NCBI GenBank assembly: GCA_013399895.1
Contig: VXBA01003383.1
Span: forward strand, 945,272-1,009,271
Reading direction: 5' to 3'
DNA from: Serilophus lunatus
Taxonomy: Eukaryota; Chordata; Aves; Passeriformes; Eurylaimidae
DNA length: 64,000 nt
Below the pieces are notes generated by a model. That model was not told the DNA's origin. It was given only the letters and a program-made list of their open reading frames with translations, and made no database searches. Of the stretch, positions 24,781-37,530 are shown one piece after another. The translations under genes were made by a program, and so were the position numbers. Every line of letters begins with the position of its first letter. Position 1 is the first letter of the stretch.

Positions 24781-24804
24781 CACTTAAGTGTCAGGCACTT
24801 AAGT
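24781..24804. promoter_or_regulatory. Paired CACTTAAGTG-type palindromes
   Basis: A perfect 10-bp palindrome, CACTTAAGTG (24,781-24,790), is followed five bases later by CACTTAAGT (24,796-24,804). The half (T/C)AAGTG is the core recognised by NK2-class homeodomain proteins. The repetition is seen; a binding role is inference. Confidence 0.25.
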
Positions 24805-24809
24805 CAGAG

Positions 24810-26775
24810 GTTGAGGCAGGTAAGCAATAACAACTCACTCTTCATGTGCTAAAAATCATCCTAATTTTTCCTTTGAGTCTTCCAGGAAAATCAGATATAC
24901 AGACCTCTCATCCTCACAATTCATCAGTCTCTAGACTACGTAAAAAGTTCCCATAATGTTCCACTTTGGTTAGCAGAGCAGTAAACAGAGGTGGAAAAAA
25001 AATCACTGACTAGTGAAGAAACTCATGACAAGGAAATAACCCAGAATTACCTGGACTGTGTCCAGGCCTTTTTACAGTTTTATAAAGAGGAATGTTAGGA
25101 AGCAGAGGATACATGCCTTGATTTCAGAGACCCAGTTTCCCCAGTGCAACATGAAAAACATGGTCTACCAAGGGGTATGAGGAAGATTTCCCTCCCCATA
25201 ATTCACCAGATAGTGCTTTGGTGCAAATCTACATGAATTTTTTCTAGGTTGAAGAGCTATAGTAGCTTATGTCAGGTAAGAAAGTGCCTCCCTGTATCTT
25301 AAGAAACACAATTATTTGAGGTTCAGATGGTTATGGACTTACCACAACAGACACACTAAAGCATTCGTAAGTTTGGAATATGATATCTCAAGGAACAGCC
25401 TACCCAGTATGTGTGAAACAGGCACAGGGGAGAGGAGCAAAGGGCCCTGAGGAAAAGGGGTTTCTTAGAGCAAGAGTGATATCTGAAAAAAAGCATCCTT
25501 GAGCTTGAGATTGCATTGGATGTGATACAGTACAGGTCTGGGCTCTTTCCTTCTCCCAGGTAATTTGGAGCAACCTCGAACAAGGCAAACAGGGTTACCA
25601 CTCATACGTGGAACATAGGTGAGAAGAGCCATGTAGAACTCACTGATCAGGAAAAAGCAGCTCAGGGCTTCACCTCTGCTTCCATGTTGTAAAATAGCTT
25701 TTGAAAGCTGAAGAGAGAAGGCAGAATCTGGGGACAAACGGCTTGATTTATTACCCATGCTTTTTGTAGAGGTTTGGGGGTTTTTAGACATCCTAGCCAG
25801 CAAAGAGAGAGAAAAAGAGAGAAAAATAGTTAATTCAAAGGGTCATCTGAAGGTTTGAATCTCCTGACACCTGCTACCTAAATGTGGAAGGCAAGGCAGC
25901 AGCTGACACAGAAATGAGAAAATAAAAGGAATTTGCATCAAATGGAAGCTTCATGGACAAGCGCTGTCACTTTTTTTTTGCTTTGAAACAACAAAGCAAT
26001 TCAACAAAGTGTAGAAGCAAAATGCAGAGGGTGCACTGCAAGTTAGATAATTGGACTTTAGGAGCTGATACACAGACTGAAGTCTGCTCCACAGCCTCAG
26101 GGCAAATTTCACTCTCTGAAGCAGTACCATAGAGGTAGAAACTGTTTAGTGACATGCTTCTGTCTCTGAGTGTGTAAAGACTCCTAGTCAAAGATGCATG
26201 TTAGCTGAGGTAACTGAGCTGTGACCATACTGGAAAAAGGAGAGCAGAGAGCAACTGAATGACACTGGCACCAAACAAAAAACAATGGAGAAACATTCAA
26301 GCAGAAAGGTGACTTACAGAACAGAATAGTTGCAAATGATTTGGCAGATTTATGAAGTCAACCCTCAGCATCACTGAGCTCTTATGAGTCTGTTCTTCAG
26401 CCTTCTTTACCACATCTGCAAAATGATGCCACTACCTGCCAGCAGAAGTCAGAACAGCTGTGGGAGGTGTGCCCAGGTAGAGGAACCCCCTGCTTAGTGA
26501 AAAAGCTCATGGAGGAGGTGAGTAGGTTGAGGAGCATCACCGAGAGAGAGAGCTAGAATGCTGGAACTGCACCCTGCCTTCCCTGCGACAGGCTCCTCAG
26601 GCAGACACAGTACAGGATATGGTGTTCTCTCTCTGCCTGGCTGAACACACTGACATAAGAGATAGGGGGCAATGTGACAAGTTCCTGCCTGGCACATTCC
26701 CTGTGTGATTGCCTTATGTGCCCTGGCATAACACGTATGAGGCTACACACAAGTGGAACTGAACAACAAGGATGA
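24810..26775. other. Unique non-coding DNA
   Basis: No gene is recognised. Several antisense frames (24,325-24,676 and 25,356-25,803) overlap without family resemblance. A possible MIR fragment is listed at 26,393-26,441. Confidence 0.55.
26393..26441 (+). repeat. Possible MIR fragment
   Basis: TTCTTCAGCCTTCTTTACCA, then CATCTGCAAAATGATGCCAC and TACCTGCC loosely follow the MIR sense pattern 'cctcagtttcctcatctgtaaaatgggg...tacctacc'. The match is short and diverged. Confidence 0.35.
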
Positions 26776-26779
26776 CAAT

Positions 26780-27733
26780 GGTCCATCTTTTGGGGCCAGT
26801 TCTGTTTAATATCTCTATTGATGACTTCGACAAGGGGACGGAGTACACCCTCCATCGGTTTGAAGATGACACACCGAGTTGTGTGGGAGTGTTAATCTGC
26901 TGGAGGTAGGAGGGCTCTTTAGAAAGATCTAGTCAGGGTGGACTGAGGCCAGTTGCATGAAGTTCAACAAGCGAAGTGCCAGGTCCGGCACTTTGGTCAC
27001 AACAGCCTCATACAACATTATAGGCTTGGGACAGAAGGGATGGAAAGCTGTCCGGTGGAAAAGAACCTGCGGGTGCTGGCTAGCAGCTGTCTGCACATAA
27101 TCCAGTAGTGTGCCCAGGTGGCAAAGAAGGCCAGTGGCATCATGGCCTGTTCCAGCAATAGTGTGACCAGCAGGACCAGGAAAGTGACTGTCCTCCTGGA
27201 CTCGGCACTGGTGAAGCCACACTTTGAATCCTGTGCTCAGTTTTGAGCACCTCACTACAAAAAAGATATTGAGGTGCTGAGTGAGTCCAGAGAAGGGCAA
27301 CAGAGCTGGTGAAGGGTCTGGAGCACAAATCTCACGAGGAGAGGCTGAAGGAGATGGGAGCGTTTAGCTGAGAGTAAAGGAGGCTCAGGGAGACCTTATC
27401 AGTCTCTACAATAACCTGAAAGGAGGTTGTAGCCAGGTGGGGCTCAGTCTCTTCTCCCAGATAACAAGAAACAAGACAAGAGGAAATGGCCTCAAGCTGT
27501 GCCAAGAGAGGTTTAGATTCGATATTAGGAAAAAATTCTTCATGGCAAGAGTAGTCAAGCATTGGAAAGGATTACCTAGGGAAGTTACTGAGTCACCATC
27601 TCTGGGGGTATTTAAAAGACATGTAAATGTGGCACTTAAGGACATGGTTTAGTGATGGACTTGGCAGTGCTAAGTTAACAACTGGACTCAATGATACTAA
27701 AGGTCCTTTCCAACCTTAAAAATTCTATTGTGC
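26780..27733 (+). mobile_element. CR1 non-LTR retrotransposon, 5'-truncated and decayed
   Basis: This is the 3' end of a chicken-repeat-1 family LINE, the dominant transposon of birds. It begins within the reverse-transcriptase region; the translation near 26,793 gives GPVLFN followed by IDD and DDT, as in CR1 ORF2. Frame changes and stops interrupt the middle. The C-terminal part is open at 27,437-27,652 and shows the family signatures TRGNGLKL, RFRFDIRKKFF, RVVKHW, LPREV and SPSLGVFKRHV, ending at the usual stop after ALKDMV. The short 3' tail contains GATACTAAAGGTCCTTTCCA followed by ACCTTAAAAATTCTATTG, the CR1 terminus with a degraded ATTCTATG-type repeat. Having no full ORF, the copy cannot move on its own. 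The 3' tail form resembles CR1 copies common in Neoaves rather than chicken. The 5' boundary is approximate. Confidence 0.95.
27437..27652 (+). pseudogene. CR1 ORF2 C-terminal remnant
   Basis: A 71-codon open stretch encodes the end of the CR1 reverse-transcriptase protein downstream of the polymerase core. It keeps the TRGNG, DIRKKFF, VVKHW and LPREV signatures and terminates at the family's normal stop codon. The catalytic YADD-type motif and the endonuclease are not in this frame, and upstream ORF2 sequence is frameshifted. It is a dead fragment of the element, not a host gene. Confidence 0.9.
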
Positions 27734-28648
27734 TAAAACAGGAGCAAGAGCAGTTGCCCAGCTTGTGCAAAACTGAAAAAGAAACCACAAAGGAGAAGAG
27801 AGCACTTGAAACTGGTCTCACAGATCAGTGAAAAATACCTCCCTACACAACTGGAACCTCTGCTCGCCAAAGAAACTTAATTTTTGAAGTGGTTGCACCC
27901 CTCTACAGAGGCTTGCTTAAAAATGAAGACCCATACTTAATCCCTGGGGCAGAGAGTATGTCTGAGAGGTTTTCTGGTCCCTCTGGCACTACAGGATTAA
28001 AGTAATTTCCTTCTTTTCATGACTTTCTCACAATTTCAACTATCCACATCTAGATTTATTGCCCACTTAGGAAAGAAATACTATTGAAGGGACCACATCC
28101 ATCAAAGTTCTTATTTCATCCCTCTGAAACCCGAAATTCTCACTAAGACATAGCATGAAGGATTTCTAAGCACGAGGTCCTTTGCACTTAAAGAACTCAA
28201 AAGACTTTAACATCTTAACTGCTTTTAACAGCCTGTAAGATCTTACACATTAGGAGTCCCCTAGACACTAGACAATATTATCCATAATCAAATAATGTAG
28301 GAAAATGAAGACCCGAAAAGCCCACAAAATAGGGAAGAAAATTTCAACAATAGAAAATACATGCTCCTGTAAGCCAGAAAAAAAAATTCTTGCTTATAAC
28401 ATTCATTAGTTCCAAATACAAGCTACCAGAAAAACTCAGAGAAAAGTGGAAAATACAATATCCAACTCAGCTATGTCTCTATGATTTCCTAAGATCAATT
28501 CACTGTAGTAATTAATTAGTCAGATCACTCTTTTGTAGCCTTCTTTACTAGGTCACAAATTCCTTCAAATTATTAATTTCTTCCACTACTTTCAGTAATG
28601 TTCTGCTTGAAAAGTCATCTTTGGTAAGTTCTTCGGTTTAATACTCAC

Positions 28649-28683
28649 CTTGCAAATGTGCCAGTTTACTCAGAAGAGTGGAA
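28649..28683 (-). other. Micro-exon-like segment, unverified
   Basis: On the - strand a pyrimidine-rich acceptor (TTTTTGGTTTTTTAG) is followed by 35 nt. These end in GCAAG|GTGAGTATT, a near-consensus donor. One frame is open and reads STLLSKLAHLQ; 35 nt is not a multiple of three. Micro-exons of this size exist in vertebrate neural genes. No flanking exon of a known gene is recognised, so this rests on splice-site quality alone. Confidence 0.15.
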
Positions 28684-29198
28684 CTAAAAAACCAAAAATT
28701 CTGACATGAAGCAGCAAATGTGAGACCAGAAGCGCATGAATTGTTAACAAGAAAATACCAACAGTAGAAGCAAAAATAGCTCTTCAATCCCTTGTCTTTT
28801 CAAACCTCTCTGCTTTTTCTTCTCTGGATCCAGGCTTCTCATAACTGAATGTTTCTCATGCTTGTACTGGTGTTTCTCAGAGCCTCTTTACACAGATAAA
28901 AAAATATGTCTTTTCTCAACCATTTTATTAGCAATCATGGCAAATGGTTTTATTTCTTTTTCATCCACGGCCTTTCTTGAGTTTTGTCTACTGTTTATCT
29001 AAAACCAAAAGTTGTTGGTCAATGCTTATCACTTTTCTCAAGTATTAAATGAAAAGTGATATTACTTCTTATCCAAATGTATATTTAAGCCATCTCTACT
29101 TGGGCAGGAAGGAACAGAGTTTTCTCACTGGCAAAACTGTGCCACGTATTTTCATCCCATCTACCAGAATTTCTCATATCACATAAACCCTTTTTTTT

Positions 29199-29221
29199 GT
29201 GTGTGTGTGTGTGTGTGTGTG
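29199..29221. repeat. (GT)n microsatellite after a T8 run
   Basis: About eleven GT units follow eight T. The run is read directly. Confidence 0.95.
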
Positions 29222-29259
29222 ACTAGTTATCAGAATGTTTTCCTTAGGCTCACAAAAGT

Positions 29260-29280
29260 CAGGTGACAAAAAGTCACCTG
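29260..29280. promoter_or_regulatory. Perfect inverted repeat carrying two E2-boxes
   Basis: CAGGTGAC, a five-A spacer, then GTCACCTG form an 8-bp perfect inverted repeat. Each arm contains CAGGTG/CACCTG, the E2-box bound by ZEB and Snail family repressors and some bHLH factors. It could form a small hairpin or a dimer site. Function is inferred. Confidence 0.3.
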
Positions 29281-29754
29281 GCAAAACAGGAATATGTAAC
29301 TGCATGAAAAAGTCAATATATTCTGTATCTTTTGTGATAGGCTAGCATTTTGTTGTAGTTATTCCTCCCCAATAATTAACAGATGAGAGTTTAGTTTTAA
29401 AACAAGGGCATTTTATAACCAGTGACCCATCTATGCTGCTCAATCATCTGATCTGTCTCAAGGTCATTGTCATCAGTAACTGGGCAGGAATTACATCATC
29501 TGCCCAGGATAGCAGTAGTATGGCAATTACATCATTGATCAATACCTGAGATCTTAGTGTGACCAAAAAATTCATGTTAGAGATGAGTTACAACTGGGCA
29601 GATACCACAAAATGAAACTCCTGTTTGGTTCAGCCCACATCCCCATTAAGATTAAATCATAAAACTATAATTTCTATTACTATTTCTTATAGTACAGTGC
29701 AAACTGAGAGCTAAGCAAAGATGGAGTAGGAAGGTGCCACAGTGGTATGCCTCT

Positions 29755-29812
29755 TGCAGAGAAGATGGTCTTTGCTTTGAAGAGCTTACAGCAGCCTGAA
29801 GTGACAAGAGCA
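29755..29812 (+). repeat. Possible ancient repeat fragment
   Basis: GGTCTTTGCTTTGAAGAGCT followed by TACAGCAGCCTGAAG resembles the 'gtccctgccctgaagagcttacaatct' part of the family at 7,465 and 19,195. The upstream landmark is missing, so the assignment is weak. Confidence 0.35.
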
Positions 29813-32800
29813 ACGGAGGGTGGAGGGAAGAGGTGTAAGCAGATGGCAGCAGACCACGTTATTTTTGTAAGCCTTTGGTGGTGATGCAGTTTGAGGCAGT
29901 CACATGTTCACCTTCAACAGCAGTAAGTGTTTTAAGCTATTTTAGCTCCCTCTGCCTTGAAACAGACCTGGAGCTAGCAAGCAGCAAACTACTATGTCTC
30001 AGTGGAAGACACACAAATGGACAGCCCTTGGGTCTTCTGCCCCCCTGCAGCCGGTTTGGAAGTGAAACATGAGGTTCTGCATTCAGCGAGGGAGAGATCA
30101 GCTGAATGAAAAGAGCGTGAAGGAAGGTCCACAAAAAAGAGGATAAAGATGATCCAGTTAAAAATGGAGTTGAGTAAAAGAGGCTCAGGGAAGACAGAAA
30201 AGCTGGACCAAATAACAAACCAGCTTAGGGTAGAGGAGATTTATATGCAGGTTTGGACCCATGGTTTGTCTTATGGTTGCTTTTGCCACTGTGCCTTTTC
30301 TGGCTCAAGTCTTCAGGAAGGAGCAACTCCCTCAATTCCCCTTACCTATTAAAGAAGTGGAGCTCGCTTTGCTCACCTATGTTCATCCAGGGCTCAAACA
30401 GCCTTCAGGAACAAGGTAACATGAGCAGAGCCCCACTAAAATGTTTCAGCAAAAGCAGCTATGGTAAGATTCAACAGAGGGTGCTAACTCACCTATGGCA
30501 GGGGTTATATAGGATATAGCAGTACCTGGAGGCACTGACCTACTTGGCTTCAGTATAGGCATACAGTGAATGACAGCTTCTGTCTCAAATACAAAAAGCA
30601 ATACATGGAATAGGAGTCCCAGGGAGAGAGAATACTAAGCAAACATTTTCACCTCTGGATACACTAAATTAGGTACCAATCTGTATCTCAGGACCTACAT
30701 AGCTGGCCTCCTTCACGGTAGCGCTGTGTGCACCCAGAGGCCCATTAACGTGAAGTGGAGGGTTGCAGGCGACTTGGCTGCTCTGGAAACCAGGCCGGGA
30801 CTAACCAGATTTGATAGCTCTGACCTTAACAGATACAGTTGTGAAATGCAGGCAGAACTAGCACCAACAGGAAAATTATACGAGGTTTCTAAAACATGAA
30901 TTAAATGTTGAATCTTGCAGACATGTACACTGCAGTTGCATGTCTTGAAATGCATCTAAGGGCAAAAACTGACTTGGCCATCTAAAATGCTGGCTTTTAA
31001 AATGTTTGATTTTGCAGGTTGTGGAAGGTTGCATGAAGGACAGTCAACCTTCTCTGTTTTCTACTGTCAGATACATGCAGTGGTACCTACCATTCTTTCT
31101 TTTCCCTATAAACACAGCATAGTTGTCTTTAACACAAGAAGTCAATAAAAGCAAGGCATCAGAGAAGACACCATGATGAACTCACCTTAAAGAAGAACTT
31201 TTTATTTCAGTTAGGGCAAGGCAGTTAATAACTGTGTTTTTCTGACTGAGCCTACTCCTGTATATCTCTCACCAAGAGGCAGGCAAACTCATTGGCTTTG
31301 GAGTAAATAGTGAGGCAAGATTTGCCTCTGTGGGGCTCATTACAGGCTAAGGGCATTAGACCCTTTTTCTTGTAATACATCCTTGGTGTATTCACAGTAA
31401 AAAAAAATTACTTTCAAAGTTCTGGTTAAAGTACTTAAAGTTCAGTGTTCAAAGCCTCAGAACACATGTGCAGCAGATTTAATAGGGCAGTACTGCTTGC
31501 CTCCAGAAGGTACTTCTTACCCTTGCAGACTAGAGAGTAATTACACAGAGAGAGGCTAACTGCCATCCCTTCTGCTAGGTTTATGTTGAAGTAACTCCAC
31601 TGATGGGTGAAATTAAGACAGAATGAGACTACAATAATCTAAGACTGCATCAGGCCATAAAAAATAAAATCTGCTTTGTCAGAAATGTAGTTGACTCAAG
31701 AAATTCCTTTTCTTGTTCCCTATGCAGAAATGCTCTTGTTTTCACATAAGACATTTTGAGAAATCCTGTAGGATTCTGGGCTCATCACAAAGTTAAGTGC
31801 AGATTCCTCACAGGTTATAGGAAATTAAAAGACAAGAGGAAAATAACCTGCTCATACAGCTACTGTATAGCTTATTAAGCAGACAAATATGAAATTAAAT
31901 AAAAAGTTAAAATGCTGCTCCAGTTTCATGAGTGCTATCTCTTTATCCCTGTCTCAAAACCCAACTGTGCTCTGTGGAGGAGGAAGCATGTCAGTGCAGC
32001 AAATTTCACCTGCAATGAAGAATAATTTATTGTGCTTAACTGTGAAAAGCAAATTGATATCATCATCTAGGAGTTCGTAGCTCATAAGGATTGTTTCTGT
32101 AATTTGCCCTTCTTTTGGAAAGAACAAGGATTAGAATAACTATGCAAAAGCATGCAACTAATATTAAATTAAGCTTGAATTCATGAAAAGTTGCTAGATA
32201 ATAAAGGTTGGAAGGAGATGTATGTATGGCACAAAAAGAAGTACAATATAGTTATGAAAAGTAAATCTATTTCTTAATCACTAGTTAGATAATTCCATTT
32301 CAGATATCACAAAAAATTCCAAGAAAAATAACCCTTTCCTCTCAAAATGTGTTTCTAGTAAGCCAGTTTGTTAATTTAAGAAATACAGAAGGAAAGAGTG
32401 AAAGAACTGGTCATTATTTATTCTGCGTTACTGAAAGGCACTATGCACGACCAGTGAGGAAAAACAAAACTGAAAATTTAAACAATCGAACTAAGAATTA
32501 AACCTTTATCCTGAAGCATCTCACTGTTGGATTCCCTTAAACATACTTAAAAATACCATCACTTTTCCTAGCAGCACAGATGATAGATAGTATTTGTATT
32601 TTGCCACTGGTGCATTAGCTAGCTAAGATTAAGAAAACTGAAGAGGATAGGATGGGACAAGGGCTAGGACAGGAACTGCATACATCTCTGAATGCTCACA
32701 TTGCTTTACAAGTCCCTTGACTGCACAAGAAGGTCAGAAGACGAGACCTTTCCAACAACTGGTTTATGTCTGCTGTGGCAGAGCTCTTCACTATGCAGCT

Positions 32801-33707
32801 ACTCCATTTCCAGAGAGGTAAGATATAAAAGCCTGAGCTTTTATTAGCCCATCAACAAGAATAAACTCCAGCCTTTTACTCTGAAGTGTTATACACAATG
32901 AAGGAACCTCCTGCTCCTCAAACCCAGTTCCAGTGCCTTCCAACACACTTGCTTTCCACTCTCTCTCCTCTCATTTGACATTTTCAGCAATCCTGTACAC
33001 ACTTTACTAATGCTCCAGCTCCCACCTCCAGTATCTTCTCAAGTCTAACCTTAACCTGTAGCTTCTTCCTATGTTATTCAGCTTTTCTATTTCTCTTCCA
33101 GACACAGATTGCCACTCCACCCCTCTGCTGATAATCTGTTTTTACTAATGGGCCCTGGGTTTGGGGTTTTTTTTAACAATACCAAAACCTCAAAAAACCC
33201 TAACAGGAATCAATGGAACTGATACCAGATTAAAGCATTGCCTTTGCCTTTACTTCCTTTAAAAGGCAAGACGTGGAAAAATATCATCAAAGGCACAGAT
33301 CAAATTTATAAAAAATAACTGGAATCAGTTTTCTGGACAGATGGCTCACACCCCATCTTCTCCAGCTAAGTGCTCACAGAATCTCACTGTATTACAAAGA
33401 CTTCAGAAAGAAGGCACCTTCATAAGGATAAAACTAGGAGATCTTCAGGGTGCGCTGCTAAGAATGGAGCATGGAAAATGCCATCCAGCTGACTCTCGCA
33501 AGAAGCTTCTCCATATATAACGGAAAGGGATTTAAACCCCACAGCATAAGAGGCACAGACAGATCAAGTACAATGCCCCCAAATAAGACTGCACATTGGC
33601 AGCAACAACACAATTACCGAGAATTCAGGGCTTCTTGGATCTCAGCTACATCAAGCTGTTAAGAGGAAAGCTTTTCTCCTTTCTTAGTTGTGAAATATGA
33701 CAAAGCT

Positions 33708-33729
33708 GTTAAGTCCTTTCTGACTTAAC
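33708..33729. other. Perfect 8-bp hairpin
   Basis: GTTAAGTC, a six-base spacer, then GACTTAAC. It is a short perfect inverted repeat with no T-run and no gene beside it. The role is unknown and chance is likely. Confidence 0.6.
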
Positions 33730-36700
33730 CTTGGTTAAAGAAAAGCAGAACATTATCACACCAAAGCCAGAGAACTGTTCTCCATGGATTCATTTTCTAT
33801 TGAGGCTGCGGAGCTGGGCTCCTCTGGCTGCCACTTCTAAATGAGTCCATCTCGACAAATTGCAATCTCCTCTCCCTGGATAACCTTCATCACCAAATGC
33901 TGAGCACACTGATGAAGCTGATGAACAGTAAAGTGGAGTGACAGTTTAACCAATGGCTGATACAGCAACTGTGTTGCATCACTTCAATGACAGCAGCTTA
34001 GAGTATGAAAATTACTCTTTTCACTCTTTATCCCCTCCCTCCCCACCAAATGAGCACCTTTCACTTGCCAACACAGCAAGTGACAAAGCAGAACCACACA
34101 CTGGCAGCAGTGAGAAGGAAAAAAATTTGCCTTGTAAAATGGCCAGGCCTCCAAAGTCCCGAGTGTGGCAGGGCACAGACAGAAATACTACAACCAGGTT
34201 CAACAGCACGGAGGGGTGCATCATATAGGCTGTTCTAATGGCAATGAAAAACTATCATCTGGCCCTTTGTGCAATGGGTAGGGGACTGGAAAAGACCTTT
34301 TTTAGAGGAGAGCAGGGAAAAGAGCACTCAACAGGGAGATGAAGGTGACACAAGGCAGAATCCTCTTTCAAAACAGACTTAGATGAGGACTGTTGCTGGT
34401 GAAGATCTGTACCTGTGTTGTACACACAGGATCAGTGTCGTCCAGTTTCAAGATCCAGTCTGCTCTCATCTCATTGAGAGCTTTCTCTAGATGCCAAGAG
34501 CAGACTGCAGCAAAACTAGTAGTTGTGCTTTCTAGCAGTGAAAGCAGGACCAGGCATATTTCAAATAGATAATGATGCTACATACGATCTCAATTTTACT
34601 CTTCAACAGCAGAAACTGGTGGTAGTCAGTAAAGGCTTGGTAAGCACAAACAAATGAATTCAGAGTATTTCTACATGCAATTTATCATGATTTATTTGAA
34701 TATACTCTGTTAGCACTCCCATTTTCTGCTTCCTGAAACTCCAATTAATGAGGGACAAGCCTCAATCTGAAATTTCTTTTATGTCCTGTGCTAAACAAAA
34801 GTGATGGGATAAAAGTGTTATTATCTCAACCAACAGAGTGTTCTGGCAAAAAAATTCTTTGCATCTTTGAGCACAAAAAATATCTTACAAAGAGAAGTTG
34901 GGCAAGCCATATTAAATAACTACAGTAATTTAAGAATTTGGAAGCAAAACAGTTTTTATTTAATAAGCAGCTATGTGGTGTTTCTGCTATCACTGCCATC
35001 AGTCCTCTGCTTTCTCCTATTCAATGTTTGTGTGATATGGTCTCAGAAACAATCTAGTTTATGGTGTCTCTGAAGCAAATGAGCAAGGGAATAAACATAC
35101 CTTGTTTGTGCTAAACTAGCTACACATACTTTTTAATCTACAATTTGCCTGTCTAAATACATTTCCAATGGCTCTTTTGCTCTTAGGAGAAAGGAAATTG
35201 ACTTTTATTTTCCATAATATTTCAAGTGCTTGGGTAAGAGAAGATCCAGGTTATTTCTGAAAACATTTTTGTCCGATTTGGCAGAAGATGAGCATGAGGA
35301 CACTGCATGGGTTTCACGCATCATATCTCATCTGCCAAAACAATCCGTCTTCCCTAAAGAACTTCATACCATTACTAAGGGTAGACCCTCTGCACCAAAT
35401 TTTGGTGAACAGACCATATCCATGGACTGTCCTCTGTACTCCAATACCAACACAGAAAGCAACTGATCATAATGGCCTTCAGGTCACAGGTATCCCCAAA
35501 AACTTAGGAGAAAGCTGCTCTTATCAATATAGTCTTTCATGGTGAGCTTTCTAAGCACTGCATTTTGGCATGGAATAAAAATCTATAGCTATTTCAAGTA
35601 CTTTCCAAATACCTTTTCTTTATGTCAGTCAAACAAACCAGCTCACTATACATGACTTGTGCTGTTTAAGCATGTTCCTTTCATAATATACTAAGTGCTT
35701 TGATACAATACTGTTTGCTACTTCAGACTCTAACCCAGGTTTGTTAAAATCTGTCCAAATATCACATATAGAAACATGCAAAAGATGAAGGAGCCGTGCT
35801 ACAAATAGAGCAACTGCAGAGGCTATGGCCCTGCCCACATTCACTCTAGTGTATTTTTACACAAAGCCTAGCACTGCATGATGCGGGTGCCAGCTATAGC
35901 TTGTACCATACTGCCAACAAAACAGGATCCAAAAACAGATAACAAGGAAAATTCTAGGGCAGTTTCTGTGTACTATGAGGAATAGAATTTGTCAGGTTTT
36001 TAAGAATCACCATTGTAACACATTTCACAAACATCGAAAGTATGGATGCAAACAGCACTACAAGCATCAGTCAGAAATTTGAAATTCATCACCTCCCAGA
36101 CAGGAGATTTTTTCAGTAAGGTTCAGCTTCAGCTCCTGCCTGTACTACAGACAGTACCATATCACAATACGACGATGTCATGACAAGTTTATAAAGCTAG
36201 TTGGACTTGACTGTATGAACAAGGTCATTTTACAGTCACAGAGAAGCATTCTGTTCCAGCTCTGCTAGAATGCACAGTTACAGCACACACAAGATGAGCC
36301 CACTAAATGCAGTAGCACAGAAAAGCTTTCGGGGTTCACAGGCACTTGGAAAAGGCTTTATGAAGTAATTCTCCAGCAACATTTTGCAGTAGCAAGTTTG
36401 ACTTACTTCTTTCCTCCTTCCAGGCTTTCTGAATCTGAAGAATCACTGCCTGGTTACTCTCTTCATGCCAGAACAAACCATGTTCTCTGCCACTTGGACC
36501 TATCACAGCAAACTTCTAGATACTGACACAAGAAGACAGAAAACAAAATAAAAATTGCCAATCTTGTGGAAGAAAAACATCTGAGTTGTTTGCAATTTAA
36601 AGCCTTGACTTCCTATTTCATTAAACAATAACCAGACTTTTATCTTGGAATAGAAAATTACAGCTTGAGCTGCATATCCCTACTGAACCAGCTGTAGACT

Positions 36701-37514
36701 TGTTCAATCAGTTACTTTTGTTGGGGTTTTGAAAGAGTCAACAGTTCCGTGATCCTGCAAACATTTTCGCCTTTTATTTCCCTTTATTCTAGCTGAATGA
36801 CAGTGCTCTGTAGTAACATTCTGCTTGGCAGAGATACAGAAGAACTGCAAGTCTATTGGTGTTTCTCCAAGCGTATGCAGAGGAATCACCTCAAGAGCAA
36901 CGCAACATACCCCTCCTGACTCCCCTGTGCTTAATGGTGCCACCCCTGCAGCAGAGCCCTGCTGACATCACAGTGACCCCAGGCTCCTCTGAGAGCCACC
37001 AGTGCAGCTGTGGTGCCAGCTGGCACCTGACAAAATGTGCAAACAAGAAAAAACAAAACGGGGGTCTGAGAAGAACATGCAGTTGCTCAGCTGGTCTGAG
37101 GTTGGCCCTTAGCAAACTAAGGATCAGAGCATGGATGAGGTCATGCTAGAGAACACCACTTCAGCAGCAAGAAGTGCTTCAGATGCAAAGCTTTGTGTTG
37201 TAAAGGGTACAATAGATCCCTCAAAAAAAATAACACCCAGGAAAATAGATATTTTTACCATGGTATTTATGTGCAGATTTTTACCACACAATTTATGTGT
37301 GTGTCAATTAATAAAAAGCAAATTACAATGCATCCAGGAGATCCCCTCAATAACACAGTGTAATTCCACAGTCCTCTGAATTCTGAAGTACCACATGCAG
37401 TACTACTACTTAGGCTTCCACATTGCAGAGTGATGTAGGGAAAGGAACATACAGTATTCTCATAGCAGATTTTAGTACTGTGGATTACAGGCCAAAGAAA
37501 CAGTTGACAATTCA

Positions 37515-37530
37515 TCTCCTCTCCTCTCCT
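37515..37530. repeat. (CTCCT)n pentamer run
   Basis: About three CTCCT units form a short homopyrimidine tract. Confidence 0.85.

Noticed and set aside
32203..32222. AAAGGTTGGAAGGAGATG, resembling the reverse complement of a CR1 tail
   Set aside because: Only about 12 bases agree and no CR1 body lies on the expected side.
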